DNA of 64,000 nucleotides from contig NZ_JAPFQI010000013.1 of the NCBI RefSeq assembly GCF_026183895.1, positions 62,001-126,000 on the forward strand. The letters are read 5' to 3'. The notes under the pieces are model-generated. The model did not search any database. It was not told where the DNA came from and was given only the letters and a program-made list of their open reading frames with translations. Positions 45,080 through 53,649 of this stretch are shown here, piece after piece; within the stretch, counting starts at the first letter, position 1, and each line of letters begins with the position of its first letter. Position numbers and translations under genes: made by a program. The stretch comes from Sabulicella glaciei. Lineage in GTDB: Bacteria > Pseudomonadota > Alphaproteobacteria > Acetobacterales > Acetobacteraceae.

Positions 45080-46750
45080 TCAGTCCAGGGTGAAGATGTG
45101 GAGGGTCAGGGCGCGGCCGCGCGTGTAGTTGAAGCCGTGCACCGCGTCCCGCTCGCGCGGGGCGATGCCGAGGGTGGCGGCCTCGCGCCGGAAATCGTCC
45201 AGCGCGCGGTTGCCCACGGCGACGGCGCGGCCTGGCGCCTCGGCCAGGAAGCGGGCGGCGTCCTCGCCGCGTCGGAGGAAGCGCGTCTCCGCGCCGATGC
45301 GGAACAGGGTCGAGGGTTCGGCGTGGGAGGTGATACCGAAGCGCGCGGCGGGCAGGCCGGGCGCGACGCGCTCCAGCGCGGCCTGGAGGCGGGGGGCGAT
45401 CCAGATCGGCTCCACGCGCGGAAGGGTGAACTCCATCACGCTCGCATAGAGCGGAATGGCGGCGAGCACGCCCAGCACCGCCGCCCGCGCCCAGCGCGCC
45501 GCCGCCATGGCGCGCCAGGTCAGCACGGCGAGCAGGATGGCGAAGGGCACGGACAGGAAGGCGCCCACGGGCTCGTGCGCGGTGGCGAGCCAGGGGACCA
45601 GCAGCGCCACCGCCGAAAGCCCGAGCGCGACCCCGGCCACCAGCACCCGCGCCAGAATCGCCAACCAGCGCGGCGGGGCGAGGCGCAGCGGGTCCATGGC
45701 CCAGGCGGCGGCCAGCAGCATCACCGCGGGGTAGGTGGGCAGGGTGTAGTGCGGCAGCTTGGTCGCCACCGCCTCGAAGACCAGCCAGGAGGGCACGATC
45801 CAGGCGAGCAGGAAGCGGGTGCGCGGCAGGGCGCGTTCCGCCCACACGCCGCGCGCCGCCAGCAGCGCCAGGATGCCGGCGGGAAAGGCGGCGATGGGGA
45901 AGGTCAGCAGGTAGAAGCCCGGCGGGCCCCAATGCTTCTCGTCGCCCGAGCCGACCTTGCCGAGCATGTCGTCGCCCACGGCCTCGGCGAAGAAGCGGCC
46001 CTCGGTCGCGATGCCGATGGCGGCCATCCAGGGCAGCACGATCAGGAGCATCAGCGGCACGCCCCAGAGCGGGTGCAGAGCCCGCAGCCAGGGCGCCCTG
46101 CCCCGGTCCACGACGGCGAGGGTGATGCCGGCCAGCAGCGCCACCATGGGCGCGATCGGTCCCTTGAGCAGCACGCCGATGCCGAGCGCGATCCAGAACA
46201 ACGCCGCCTGCCGCGCCGTGAAGCCCGAAGGCTGGAGGTAGGCCGCCCCCATCAGCCCCATCGCCGCGGTGACGGCGGCCAGCAGCGCGGCGTCGGTCTT
46301 GGCGATATGCGCCTCGACCATCAGCACCATGGTCCCGGCGAGCATGGCGGCGGCGAGCAGGGCCGGGCGCGGCCCGACCAGCCGCCGCCCCAGGGTGAAG
46401 GTGAGCAGCACGGCGGTGATGGCGCCGAGCAGCGAGGGGATGCGGTAGGCCCAGATGTCGCGTCGCGAGCCCAGCCCGGCGGCCTCCACCAGATGCACCG
46501 TGGCCGCCTGCGCCCAGTGGATGCCGACGGGCTTCTTGTTGCGCTCCTCCTCGCCGACGCGCAGCCGCACCGGGTCGCCGCTGTCCAGCATCTGCCGCGT
46601 CGCCTGGGCGAAGCGGCTTTCATCGCGGTCGCCGGCGGGCAGGCTGAAGAAGCCGGGCAGGAACAGCGCCAGGCACAGCACGACCAGCATCAGCCGCGGG
46701 CGGCGCTGGGCGGCGGCCGCGAATGCGTCGGAAGCCGTGGCGGAGGTCAT
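45080..46750 (-). CDS. ArnT-like glycosyltransferase (GT-C, family 83/39)
   Basis: A 556-residue inner-membrane glycosyltransferase using a polyprenyl-phosphate sugar donor. The first periplasmic loop carries the acidic catalytic motif GDRDESRFAQATRQML, followed by KPVGIHWAQA and about twelve membrane segments, then a small C-terminal soluble part. ArnT adds aminoarabinose to lipid A, but arn biosynthesis genes are absent here, so the sugar and acceptor are open. Confidence 0.87.
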   Translation of the reverse strand: MTSATASDAFAAAAQRRPRLMLVVLCLALFLPGFFSLPAGDRDESRFAQATRQMLDSGDPVRLRVGEEERNKKPVGIHWAQAATVHLVEAAGLGSRRDIWAYRIPSLLGAITAVLLTFTLGRRLVGPRPALLAAAMLAGTMVLMVEAHIAKTDAALLAAVTAAMGLMGAAYLQPSGFTARQAALFWIALGIGVLLKGPIAPMVALLAGITLAVVDRGRAPWLRALHPLWGVPLMLLIVLPWMAAIGIATEGRFFAEAVGDDMLGKVGSGDEKHWGPPGFYLLTFPIAAFPAGILALLAARGVWAERALPRTRFLLAWIVPSWLVFEAVATKLPHYTLPTYPAVMLLAAAWAMDPLRLAPPRWLAILARVLVAGVALGLSAVALLVPWLATAHEPVGAFLSVPFAILLAVLTWRAMAAARWARAAVLGVLAAIPLYASVMEFTLPRVEPIWIAPRLQAALERVAPGLPAARFGITSHAEPSTLFRIGAETRFLRRGEDAARFLAEAPGRAVAVGNRALDDFRREAATLGIAPRERDAVHGFNYTRGRALTLHIFTLD

Positions 46751-46801
46751 CGGGGCGCGCGTCTAGCACGCGGGATGCCCCGGGGCCATAAACCGGCCTG
46801 C

Positions 46802-48001
46802 ATGCCAGCGAACCCAGCCCGCCTTGCCGCCTCCCACCTCCTCGAAGCCGTGCTGGAGCGCGGCCGGTCGCTGGAGGAGGCCCTGGACACCGCCCCCGCG
46901 ATGGAGGCGCGCGACAAGGCGGCCGGACACCGCATCGCCGCCACGGTGCTGCGCCGCCTGGGCAGCCTGGACGCGGCGCTGGAGCCCTGGCTGCGCCGCC
47001 AGCCCCCGGCCCCGGCACTGCGCGCGCTGCGGATCGGCGCGGCGGAGTTGCTGCTGCTCGGCACCCCGGCCCATGCCGCCGTCTCCGCCGCCGTTTCCGT
47101 GGTCCCGAAGCCGCTGGCCGGCGTGGTGAACGCCGTGCTGCGCCGGGTGACGGAAGCCGGGCCAGCGGTGCTGGAAGGGCTGGACGCGGAGCGGCTGGAC
47201 ACCCCTTCCTGGCTCTGGGCCTCCTGGCACGCGGCGCATGGGCCGGCGGTGCGCGCCATCGCCCGCGCACACCGCGAGGAAGCGCCGCTGGACCTGTCGC
47301 TCAAGCCGGGCGCCACCCCGCCGCCGGGCGGCGAAGCCCTGCCGGGCGGGACGCTGCGCTTTCCCGCCGGAACGCGCATCACGGAACTGCCCGGCTTCGC
47401 GGAGGGCGAGTTCTGGGCGCAGGACGAAGCCGCGGCCCTGCCCGCACGCCTCCTGGACGCGAAGCCCGGCGAGCGCGTGGCCGATCTTTGCGCCGCGCCT
47501 GGCGGCAAGACCGCGCAGCTGGCCGCCGCCGGGGCCGAGGTGGTGGCGGTGGAGCGCGACGCGAAGCGCCTGCTCCGCCTGCGCGAGAACCTGGAACGGC
47601 TGCGCCTGCCCGCCGAACTTGTTCAGGCCGACGCGGCGCGGTGGCAGCCGGAGGGCCGGTTCGACGCCGTGCTGCTGGACGCGCCCTGCACTGCCACCGG
47701 AACGATCCGCCGCCATCCGGACGTGCCGCATCTGAAGCGCCCCAAGGACGTGCCGGCCCTGGCGGCGCAGCAGAAGGCCCTGCTGGACGCCGCTGCGCGC
47801 CTCGTGAAGCCGGGCGGGCGGCTGGTCTTCTCAACCTGCTCCCTCCAGGCCGAGGAGGGCGAGGCGCATCTGCGCGCCCTGCCGGAGGGCTTCGCGCTGG
47901 ACCCCGCGCCCGGGGCGCCGGAGGGCTGGCTGCGGACAAGACCGGATCAGGGAATGGACGGATTCTTTATCGCGCGTCTGCGGCGCAAGCTGGCGCCATG
48001 A
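46802..48001 (+). CDS. rsmB: 16S rRNA (cytosine-C5) methyltransferase RsmB-like
   Basis: A 399-residue protein with an N-terminal NusB-like RNA-binding domain (about 1-125) and a C-terminal SAM-dependent methyltransferase domain. The motifs are VADLCAAPGGKTAQLAA for SAM binding, LDAPCTATGTIRRHPD with the release cysteine, and STCSLQAEEGE with the catalytic nucleophile C346. It methylates C967 of 16S rRNA in E. coli. ATG 46802 follows the divergent glycosyltransferase by 51 bp. The stop overlaps the next start (ATGA). Confidence 0.92.
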   Translation: MPANPARLAASHLLEAVLERGRSLEEALDTAPAMEARDKAAGHRIAATVLRRLGSLDAALEPWLRRQPPAPALRALRIGAAELLLLGTPAHAAVSAAVSVVPKPLAGVVNAVLRRVTEAGPAVLEGLDAERLDTPSWLWASWHAAHGPAVRAIARAHREEAPLDLSLKPGATPPPGGEALPGGTLRFPAGTRITELPGFAEGEFWAQDEAAALPARLLDAKPGERVADLCAAPGGKTAQLAAAGAEVVAVERDAKRLLRLRENLERLRLPAELVQADAARWQPEGRFDAVLLDAPCTATGTIRRHPDVPHLKRPKDVPALAAQQKALLDAAARLVKPGGRLVFSTCSLQAEEGEAHLRALPEGFALDPAPGAPEGWLRTRPDQGMDGFFIARLRRKLAP

Positions 48002-49002
48002 CGTATCGGCCGCTCCTCGCCCTTGCCCTGCTGGCGCTTTCCGCCTGCGCCTCCCCGCGCGGCGAGGAAGGCTTCATCCCCTTCTGGAACGCGGCGGAGA
48101 ATCGCGACCTGTCGCACTCGCCGCAGCTTGGGGTGTCATTTCCGGGCAGCCAGGCGCCGGGAGCCGTCATCCCCTTCACGATGGACACGGGATCGGTGGG
48201 TGTCATCGCCTCGGCGGACCATTTCCGGCCGGAGCCGGGCGCGCGATCCCTGGGGCCGGGGCGGCGGGCCTATTCCTCCTCCGGCGTGGTGGAGGTGGGC
48301 GAGTGGTTCCTCGCCGAAATCGCGCTGCACGCCCCAAGCGGGCGCGAGGCGGCGCGGGCGCGCGTGCCGGTGCTGCAGGTGCGGCGCATCGAATGCCTGC
48401 CCAGCGCGCGGCGCTGCACCCCGCAGGCGGAGGCGCGCCACGTCGCCATGATGGGCGTGGGCTTTGCGCCCGGCCACGGCCCGGCCGCCGACGCGACGCC
48501 CGACTACAACCCGCTGCTGAACCTCACGCGGGGCGGGCACGGGCGGCGCGGCTGGGTCATCACGCGGCACGGCCTGCATCCCGGCCTGGGCGAGACGGAA
48601 GGCTTCCGCTTCGTGTCCCTGACGCCGCGCACTGCCTCCTCCCTGCCAGGGCGGCCGGACTGGAACGCGGTGCCCGCGCCGATCGGCGTGAACGGCACGA
48701 CGGCGCCGGGCGGGGTGCTGGTGGACACCGGGATCGGCGAGGCCTTCCTTTCCCCGCCCGACGGCGTGGCGCTACCGCGCGGCCCGGCGCCGGCCGGCAC
48801 GCGCATCTCCGTGGGACTGCCGGGCGGGGCGGAATGGGTGGCGGTCGCAAGCGAGACGCCTTCGCCGCCCGGGCCGGAATCCGTGCTGGTGGTGCATGAC
48901 GGCGTGCCCTTCGTGAACACCGGGCGGCGCTTCCTGCTCGGCCACGACATCGCCTTCGATGCCGAGGCGGGGCGCTACGGCTTCCGGCCGGTTTCGCGCT
49001 GA
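47998..49002 (+). CDS. Lipoprotein with two DTG motifs (aspartic-protease-like)
   Basis: A 334-residue predicted lipoprotein; the lipobox LLALSAC places the lipidated cysteine at C17. Two Asp-Thr-Gly motifs, VIPFTMDTGSVGVIA (D63) and GGVLVDTGIGEAFL (D243), are 180 residues apart, the arrangement of two-lobed pepsin-like aspartic proteases. GHDIAFDAEAGRYGF at the end resembles the final strand of that fold. Bacterial pepsins are uncommon, and the Ser/Thr-Gly context here is atypical. It is translationally coupled to rsmB. Protease activity is an inference. Confidence 0.7.
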   Translation: MTYRPLLALALLALSACASPRGEEGFIPFWNAAENRDLSHSPQLGVSFPGSQAPGAVIPFTMDTGSVGVIASADHFRPEPGARSLGPGRRAYSSSGVVEVGEWFLAEIALHAPSGREAARARVPVLQVRRIECLPSARRCTPQAEARHVAMMGVGFAPGHGPAADATPDYNPLLNLTRGGHGRRGWVITRHGLHPGLGETEGFRFVSLTPRTASSLPGRPDWNAVPAPIGVNGTTAPGGVLVDTGIGEAFLSPPDGVALPRGPAPAGTRISVGLPGGAEWVAVASETPSPPGPESVLVVHDGVPFVNTGRRFLLGHDIAFDAEAGRYGFRPVSR

Positions 49003-49040
49003 CCTACCCTCCCGCCCGGAAACGGGCCGGGAGATGGCGC

Positions 49041-49922
49041 ATGTTCTTCGAGGGTTTCGCGCTGGAAGAGCGTGACGTGGCGGGGATGCGCGTGCGCTTC
49101 CGGCGGGGCGGATCCGGCCCGCCCTTGCTGCTGCTGCACGGCAACCCGCAGACCCACGCCATGTGGCACAAGGTCGCGCCCGTGCTGGCGCGGCGCTTCA
49201 CGGTGATCTGCCCCGATATTCGCGGCTATGGCTTCTCCGCCAAGCCGAAGCCCGCGCCCGGCCACGCCGCCTATGCGAAGCGTGAAATGGCGAAGGACGT
49301 GCTCGGCCTCATGCGCGAACTCGGCCATGAGCGCTTCTCCGTCGTCAGCCACGACCGCGGCGCGCGCCTCGCGCATCGCCTCGTGCTGGATCACGCGGAG
49401 GCGGTGGAGCGGCTTTGCGTCATGGACATCGTGCCGACGCTGCATCACTTCGAGAACGCCGACATGGAATTCGGCCTCGGCTACTATCACTGGTTCTGGC
49501 TGGCCCAGCCGCATCCGGGGCCGGAGACGCTGATCCGGCAGGACGTGGAGATGTGGTTCCGCATCCACACCTCGCGCGAGCCCAAGGATGACGGGTTCTT
49601 CCACCCGGAGGCGCGGGCCGACTACCTCGCCGCGCTGCGCGAGCCGGGCACGGTGGAGGCGATCTGCGAGGATTACCGCGCCGCCGCGACGATCGACCTG
49701 GAGCATGACCGGGAAAGCCGCGCGCAAGGGGTGAAGGTCGCCTGCCCGCTGCTCGCGCTGTGGGGCGAAAAGGGCAAGATCGGCCAGTGGTACGATGCGC
49801 TGGCGGTATGGCGCGCCTATTCCGCGGCGGAAGTGACTGGCCACGCGGTGAACAGCGGGCATTATCTGGCTGAGGAGGCACCCGGAGAGGTGCTCGAAGC
49901 CCTGGAGGAGTTCCTGCCATGA
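49041..49922 (+). CDS. Alpha/beta hydrolase, fluoroacetate dehalogenase-like
   Basis: A 293-residue alpha/beta hydrolase closely matching haloacetate dehalogenases. Key residues align with the characterised Rhodopseudomonas enzyme at a constant offset: nucleophile D105, R106 and R109 in SHDRGARLAHR, acid D129 in MDIVPT, halide-binding H150 and W151 in GYYHWFWLAQP, and catalytic H274 in NSGHYLAEE. It would hydrolyse the C-halogen bond of halo- or fluoroacetate to glycolate. The stop overlaps the downstream TctC receptor (ATGA). An epoxide hydrolase role is a less likely alternative. Confidence 0.85.
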   Translation: MFFEGFALEERDVAGMRVRFRRGGSGPPLLLLHGNPQTHAMWHKVAPVLARRFTVICPDIRGYGFSAKPKPAPGHAAYAKREMAKDVLGLMRELGHERFSVVSHDRGARLAHRLVLDHAEAVERLCVMDIVPTLHHFENADMEFGLGYYHWFWLAQPHPGPETLIRQDVEMWFRIHTSREPKDDGFFHPEARADYLAALREPGTVEAICEDYRAAATIDLEHDRESRAQGVKVACPLLALWGEKGKIGQWYDALAVWRAYSAAEVTGHAVNSGHYLAEEAPGEVLEALEEFLP

Positions 49923-50884
49923 AGCGCCGCGCTCTCGTCGCATCCGCCCTCGCCCTGCCCTTTGCTGCCTCGGCGCAGCCCGCCTGGCAGCCGCGCGGCC
50001 CCATCACGGTGATCGTGCCCAACCCGCCGGGCGGCGGCACCGACTTCGCCGCGCGGCTCTATGTCGAAGGCCTGTCCCAGGCGCTCGGCGTGCCGGTGGT
50101 GATCGACAACCGCGGCGGCGCCAACGGCAATATCGGCATCCTGGCGACGGTGCGCGCCCCGGCCGACGGGCAGACGCTGCTGCTGCAATACAACGGCTAT
50201 CACGCCGGCAACCCGGCGATGATGAGCAACCTGCAATGGGACCCGCTGCGCGACCTGAAGCCGGTCGGCATGGCGACCATGGCGCCGCACGGAATCTTCG
50301 TGTCGCCGCAGGTGCCGTCGAACACGCTGCGCGAGTTCATCGCCTGGGCGAAGGAACGTCCGGGCGGCATCAACTACGCCTCCTCCGGCACCGGCTCCAT
50401 CCAGCACATCGCGGGGGTGCTGTTCGGCCGCGCCACCGGCGTCGAGGTGACGCACGTGCCCTATCGCGGCGCGGCGCCGGCCCTGCAGGACGTGGCGGGC
50501 GGACGGATCGAGCTGTTCATCACCACCCCCTCCTCCGCCATCGCGCTGGCGCAGGCCGGGCGGGTGAAGGCGCTGGCCATCGCGGGCTCCGCGCGCGCGG
50601 CCGGCCTGCCCGACGTGCCCACCACGGCGGAAGCCGGGCTGCCCGGCTTCGCGCTGGATGCGTGGTTCGCCTTCTTCGCCCCCGCCGGCATCCCGGAGCC
50701 GGCGCGGCAGCGGCTGAACGCGGAGCTGCGCCGCCTCGCCGAGGACCCCACCATCCGCGCCCGCGCCGAGGCTGGCGGTGCCGCCACCCGCGCCATGACG
50801 CTGGCGGAGCTGGACGCGCTGGCGGAACGCGAGGTGCGCGAGCTGGGCGACGTGATCCGGTCCGCCGGAATTACGCTGGATTGA
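49919..50884 (+). CDS. Tripartite tricarboxylate transporter receptor (TctC/Bug), copy 1
   Basis: A 321-residue periplasmic receptor with a signal peptide (cleaved near ASAQP, residue 20). Bug-family loops are clear: VPNPPGGGTDFAARLY, VVIDNRGGANGNIG and VPYRGAAPALQDVAGG. These bind carboxylates through backbone and water contacts. No TctA or TctB subunit is adjacent. Coupling to the dehalogenase suggests a ligand such as a haloacid or the derived hydroxy acid; this is an inference. Confidence 0.9.
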   Translation: MKRRALVASALALPFAASAQPAWQPRGPITVIVPNPPGGGTDFAARLYVEGLSQALGVPVVIDNRGGANGNIGILATVRAPADGQTLLLQYNGYHAGNPAMMSNLQWDPLRDLKPVGMATMAPHGIFVSPQVPSNTLREFIAWAKERPGGINYASSGTGSIQHIAGVLFGRATGVEVTHVPYRGAAPALQDVAGGRIELFITTPSSAIALAQAGRVKALAIAGSARAAGLPDVPTTAEAGLPGFALDAWFAFFAPAGIPEPARQRLNAELRRLAEDPTIRARAEAGGAATRAMTLAELDALAEREVRELGDVIRSAGITLD

Positions 50885-51371
50885 GATCCAGCACCGTCAC
50901 CTCGTGCCCCAGCCCCCGCAGGAAGCGCAGCAGCGCCTCGGGGGCGAGGCCGGTGGATGCGGTGTTCACGAGCGGGTGGAACCAGACCAGCGCAGGCGCC
51001 TCGGCCAGCGCCGCGTCCAGCACCACCCGCACGGTGCCCGGCGCGGCGTGGACCAGCCCGAAGGGGGTGACGCTGCCCGGCTCCACCCCCAGCACCGCGC
51101 GCAACTCCTCCGCGCTGCCCATGGAAACGCGGCCCCATCCGGCGCGGCGCGCCAGCTCGTTCACGCGGAGTTGTCGCCCCTCCTCCAGCACGGCAAGGGC
51201 GAACCCTCCCTCCTTGCGGCGCAGGAACAGGTTCTTGCTGTGCAGCCCCGGCAAATCGCCACGCAGCGCGCGCGACTCCGCCACGGTGAAGAGCGGCGGG
51301 TGGGGCACGGTGCGCGCCTCGATCCCCGCCGCCTCCAGCCGCGCCAGCAGCCCTTCCGGCGTTTCCGTCAT
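50871..51371 (-). CDS. Prolyl-tRNA editing domain protein (ProXp/YbaK family)
   Basis: A 166-residue aminoacyl-tRNA deacylase that clears mischarged tRNA, most likely Ala-tRNAPro. It starts TPEGLLARLEAAGIEARTVPHPPLFT and has the INS-domain lysine in LHSKNLFLRRKEGGFALAVL, a GSVTPFGLVHA segment and VWFHPLVNTASTGLAPE, all typical of PrdX/ProXp-ala. It overlaps the convergent TctC gene by 14 bp and the upstream TctC gene stop by 4 bp. Confidence 0.9.
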   Translation of the reverse strand: MTETPEGLLARLEAAGIEARTVPHPPLFTVAESRALRGDLPGLHSKNLFLRRKEGGFALAVLEEGRQLRVNELARRAGWGRVSMGSAEELRAVLGVEPGSVTPFGLVHAAPGTVRVVLDAALAEAPALVWFHPLVNTASTGLAPEALLRFLRGLGHEVTVLDLNPA

Positions 51372-52324
51372 TCCGGGCGGATGTTGTTGGCGCGCACCAC
51401 GCGGCCCCAGCTTTCCGCCTCGTTCGCCAGCCACGCCTTGAAGGGCTCCGGCCCCATGGCGCGCACATCGGCGCCGAGATCCGCCATGCGCCGGGCGATC
51501 TCCGGCTGGGCGAGGATCTGGCGCAGCGCGCCGTCCAGCCGCGCGATGACCGGGGCAGGCGTCGGGCCGGGGGCGAAGATGCCCTGCCAAGTGCCGCTCT
51601 CCGTCGCCGGCCAGCCTAGCTCCGCAAAGGTCGGCACGTCGGGCAGCCCCTCCAGCCGCTTCGGGCCGGAGACGGCGATGGCACGGAGCCGCCCGTCGCG
51701 GGTGAAGGGCGCGGTCGCGGTGGCGCCGTTGATGATGATCTGCGCCTCGCCCCCCGCCACGGCGGTCAGCGCGGCCGCGCCGCCGCGATAGGGCACCTGC
51801 GTCAGGTTCGCGCCCCAATGCTGCGCCAGCAGCACGGCGGTCAGGTGGTTGGCCGCGCCGACGCCGGAATTGGCGACGTTGAGCGTGTCCGGCGAGCGCT
51901 TCGCCAGTTCCGCCAACTCCTGCGCGTTGCGCGCCCGCACCGACGGATGCACGGCCAGGATGTAGGGCGCGTAGATCAGCAGGTTCACGGGTGCCAGGTC
52001 GCGCAGCACGTCGAACGTCAAGCGTGGGAACAGCGAGGGCGCGGTCGCCAGCGCCCCCGCATCGGTGATCAGCAGCGCGCTGCCATCCGGCGTGGCGCGC
52101 GACACGAGTTCCGCGCCGAGATTGCCGTTGGCGCCGGTGCGGTTCTCCACCACCACGCTCTGCCCGAGCAGGCGAGACATTTCCGGCGCGAGGATGCGCG
52201 CGAGGATGTCGCTGGTGCCGCCCGGCGCGAAGGGCACGACGAGGCGCACCGTCGCCCCCTGCGCGAAGGCAGGCGTCGCAAGCGGCGCGGCAAGGGCGGA
52301 GGCGAGCAGGGCGCGGCGGTGCAT
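51368..52324 (-). CDS. Tripartite tricarboxylate transporter receptor (TctC/Bug), copy 2
   Basis: A 318-residue periplasmic receptor with a signal peptide ending AFAQG (about residue 22). Bug motifs include VPFAPGGTSDILARIL, VVVENRTGANGNLG and VPYRGGAAALTAVAGGE. Its stop overlaps the start of the Pro-tRNA editing gene, an odd pairing, presumably only transcriptional linkage. No cognate membrane subunits are present. Confidence 0.9.
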   Translation of the reverse strand: MHRRALLASALAAPLATPAFAQGATVRLVVPFAPGGTSDILARILAPEMSRLLGQSVVVENRTGANGNLGAELVSRATPDGSALLITDAGALATAPSLFPRLTFDVLRDLAPVNLLIYAPYILAVHPSVRARNAQELAELAKRSPDTLNVANSGVGAANHLTAVLLAQHWGANLTQVPYRGGAAALTAVAGGEAQIIINGATATAPFTRDGRLRAIAVSGPKRLEGLPDVPTFAELGWPATESGTWQGIFAPGPTPAPVIARLDGALRQILAQPEIARRMADLGADVRAMGPEPFKAWLANEAESWGRVVRANNIRPE

Positions 52325-52390
52325 GGCGGTTTCCTCGGTTCGGATTTCCGCCATGGCACCCGCATCGCGCCCCCGTGGCAAGGGGGAGGC

Positions 52391-53380
52391 TCAGCCCACG
52401 CCGCTGAGGTTCATCCCTGCCGGCATCCAGGCATAGCCCTCGCCCGCCCGCGCGACGTGGCCGATCCCGGGCCAGGGGAAGTGGTAGGACAGGACGTGGT
52501 GCCGGTCCGTCGCGAGCCGGTCGAGCATCCGTACGCGGGTCCGCGCCGACTGCGCCGGGTCGGTGTCGTAGGCGAACTCCCAGGAGGGGCGGCGCAGCAT
52601 GATGGCCTGGTGGTGCGCGAGGTCGCCCGTGTTCACCACCGTCATTCCGCCCGAGGACACGGCGTAGCAATGATGCCCCACCGTGTGCCCCGGCGCGGCG
52701 ATGGCGGTGATGCCCGGCACGACTTCCGCCCCGTCGCGGATCATCACCAGCCGGTCGCGATAGGCTTCCAGGTTCTTCTTCGCGCCGTCGATGAAGGGCA
52801 CCATGAAGGCGGGGCCGCGCTTGTTGTTGTCGTCGGTCCAGTAGCGCAGGTCGCTTTCCGCCAGCGCAACCTGGGCGTTGGGGAAGACGCGCTGCCCGTT
52901 GGCGTCCACCAGCCCCCAGGCATGGTCGCAATGGGCGTGGGTGAGCAGGATCATGTCGAACTGCTCGGGCTGGAAGCCGGCGGCGCGGAGGTTCTCGCGC
53001 AGCTTGCCGGTGGTGGGGCCGAACATGCGGCTCGCCTCGCCCATGCTGTCGCCCATGCCGGTGTCGATCAGGATGAGCTGGCGCCCGGTGTTCACCACCA
53101 GCGCGTTCTGCTCCAGCACCACCCCGTCGGCGGGCAGGTAGGCCTCGCGCAGGATGGTCTGCATCTCCTCCGCGGGCGCGCGGGGGAAGCCGTCGGCCGG
53201 GCGGCCCAGCGGCAGGGCGCCGTCGCTCACCACCGTCGCCTCGAAATCGCCGATCGTGAAGCGGTACCAGGCCGGGGCCTGGGTGCCGAGCTTCGGCGCG
53301 GCGGCCCGTGCGGACGGGGCGGCGGCCAGGGTGCCGAGCGCGGCGGCCAGGCCGAAGGCCTCGCGGCGGGTCATGTGCAT
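52391..53380 (-). CDS. MBL-fold metallo-hydrolase with Tat-type signal
   Basis: A 329-residue metallo-beta-lactamase-fold hydrolase. The N-terminus MTRREAFGLAAALGTLAAAP looks like a Tat signal, so it probably acts folded in the periplasm. Metal ligands are in LLTHAHCDHAWG (H148, H150, D152, H153), APGHTVGHHCY and NTGDLAHH. This subgroup resembles quorum-quenching lactonases and methyl-parathion-hydrolase-like enzymes. It is divergent from the riboswitch-controlled receptor. Confidence 0.87.
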   Translation of the reverse strand: MHMTRREAFGLAAALGTLAAAPSARAAAPKLGTQAPAWYRFTIGDFEATVVSDGALPLGRPADGFPRAPAEEMQTILREAYLPADGVVLEQNALVVNTGRQLILIDTGMGDSMGEASRMFGPTTGKLRENLRAAGFQPEQFDMILLTHAHCDHAWGLVDANGQRVFPNAQVALAESDLRYWTDDNNKRGPAFMVPFIDGAKKNLEAYRDRLVMIRDGAEVVPGITAIAAPGHTVGHHCYAVSSGGMTVVNTGDLAHHQAIMLRRPSWEFAYDTDPAQSARTRVRMLDRLATDRHHVLSYHFPWPGIGHVARAGEGYAWMPAGMNLSGVG

Positions 53381-53496
53381 CGCGTTCTCCTCCTCGCGCC
53401 CTTATGCGGACGCATGGGAAAGCCTAGACCCGTCGCCGCCCCGGAATCCACGGGGCCGCGCTTGCGCCGTGCACGCCGATGGGCCATCTCCCCGGG

Positions 53497-53598
53497 CGAC
53501 ACATGGGGGTGCGCCCGTCGCGCGGCGCTGAGAGGCGGGGGACAGCCCCGCGACCCCGGAACCTGATCCGGTTCGCACCGGCGGAGGGAAGGGTGTCG
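53497..53598 (+). promoter_or_regulatory. TPP (thiamine pyrophosphate) riboswitch
   Basis: The conserved thi-box elements are present in order: GGGGGTGCG after the P1 strand CGACAC, GGCGCTGAGAGGC (CTGAGA at 53528-53533, pyrimidine-sensing arm), then GGAACCTGATCCGG (ACCTGATC at 53561-53568), CACCGGCGGAGGGAAGGG, and the closing P1 strand GTGTCG at 53593-53598, which pairs exactly with 53497-53502. It lies upstream of a family-5 solute-binding protein gene. The aptamer match is strong; TPP should lower expression of that gene. Confidence 0.93.
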
Positions 53599-53618
53599 GG
53601 CGCGGCCGCGCGCCCCTC

Positions 53619-53640
53619 CCCTCCGGCATCGCGAGGAGGG
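53619..53640 (+). promoter_or_regulatory. Shine-Dalgarno-sequestering hairpin of the TPP riboswitch
   Basis: CCCTCC (53619-53624) pairs perfectly with GGAGGG (53635-53640), the ribosome binding site of the gene at 53650. The aptamer's own GGAGGG at 53583-53588 could pair with the same CCCTCC when TPP is absent, freeing the site. This predicts translational control, common in proteobacteria. Confidence 0.7.
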
Positions 53641-53649
53641 AAGCATCCG

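Noticed and set aside
44318-46801. Long N-terminal extension of the RsmB frame
   Set aside because: The frame stays open antisense through the DedA and glycosyltransferase genes; homology to RsmB begins only at ATG 46802.
53479-53649. Upstream extension of the TPP-controlled receptor
   Set aside because: The extension would translate the riboswitch aptamer; the signal peptide and ribosome site fix the start at 53650.
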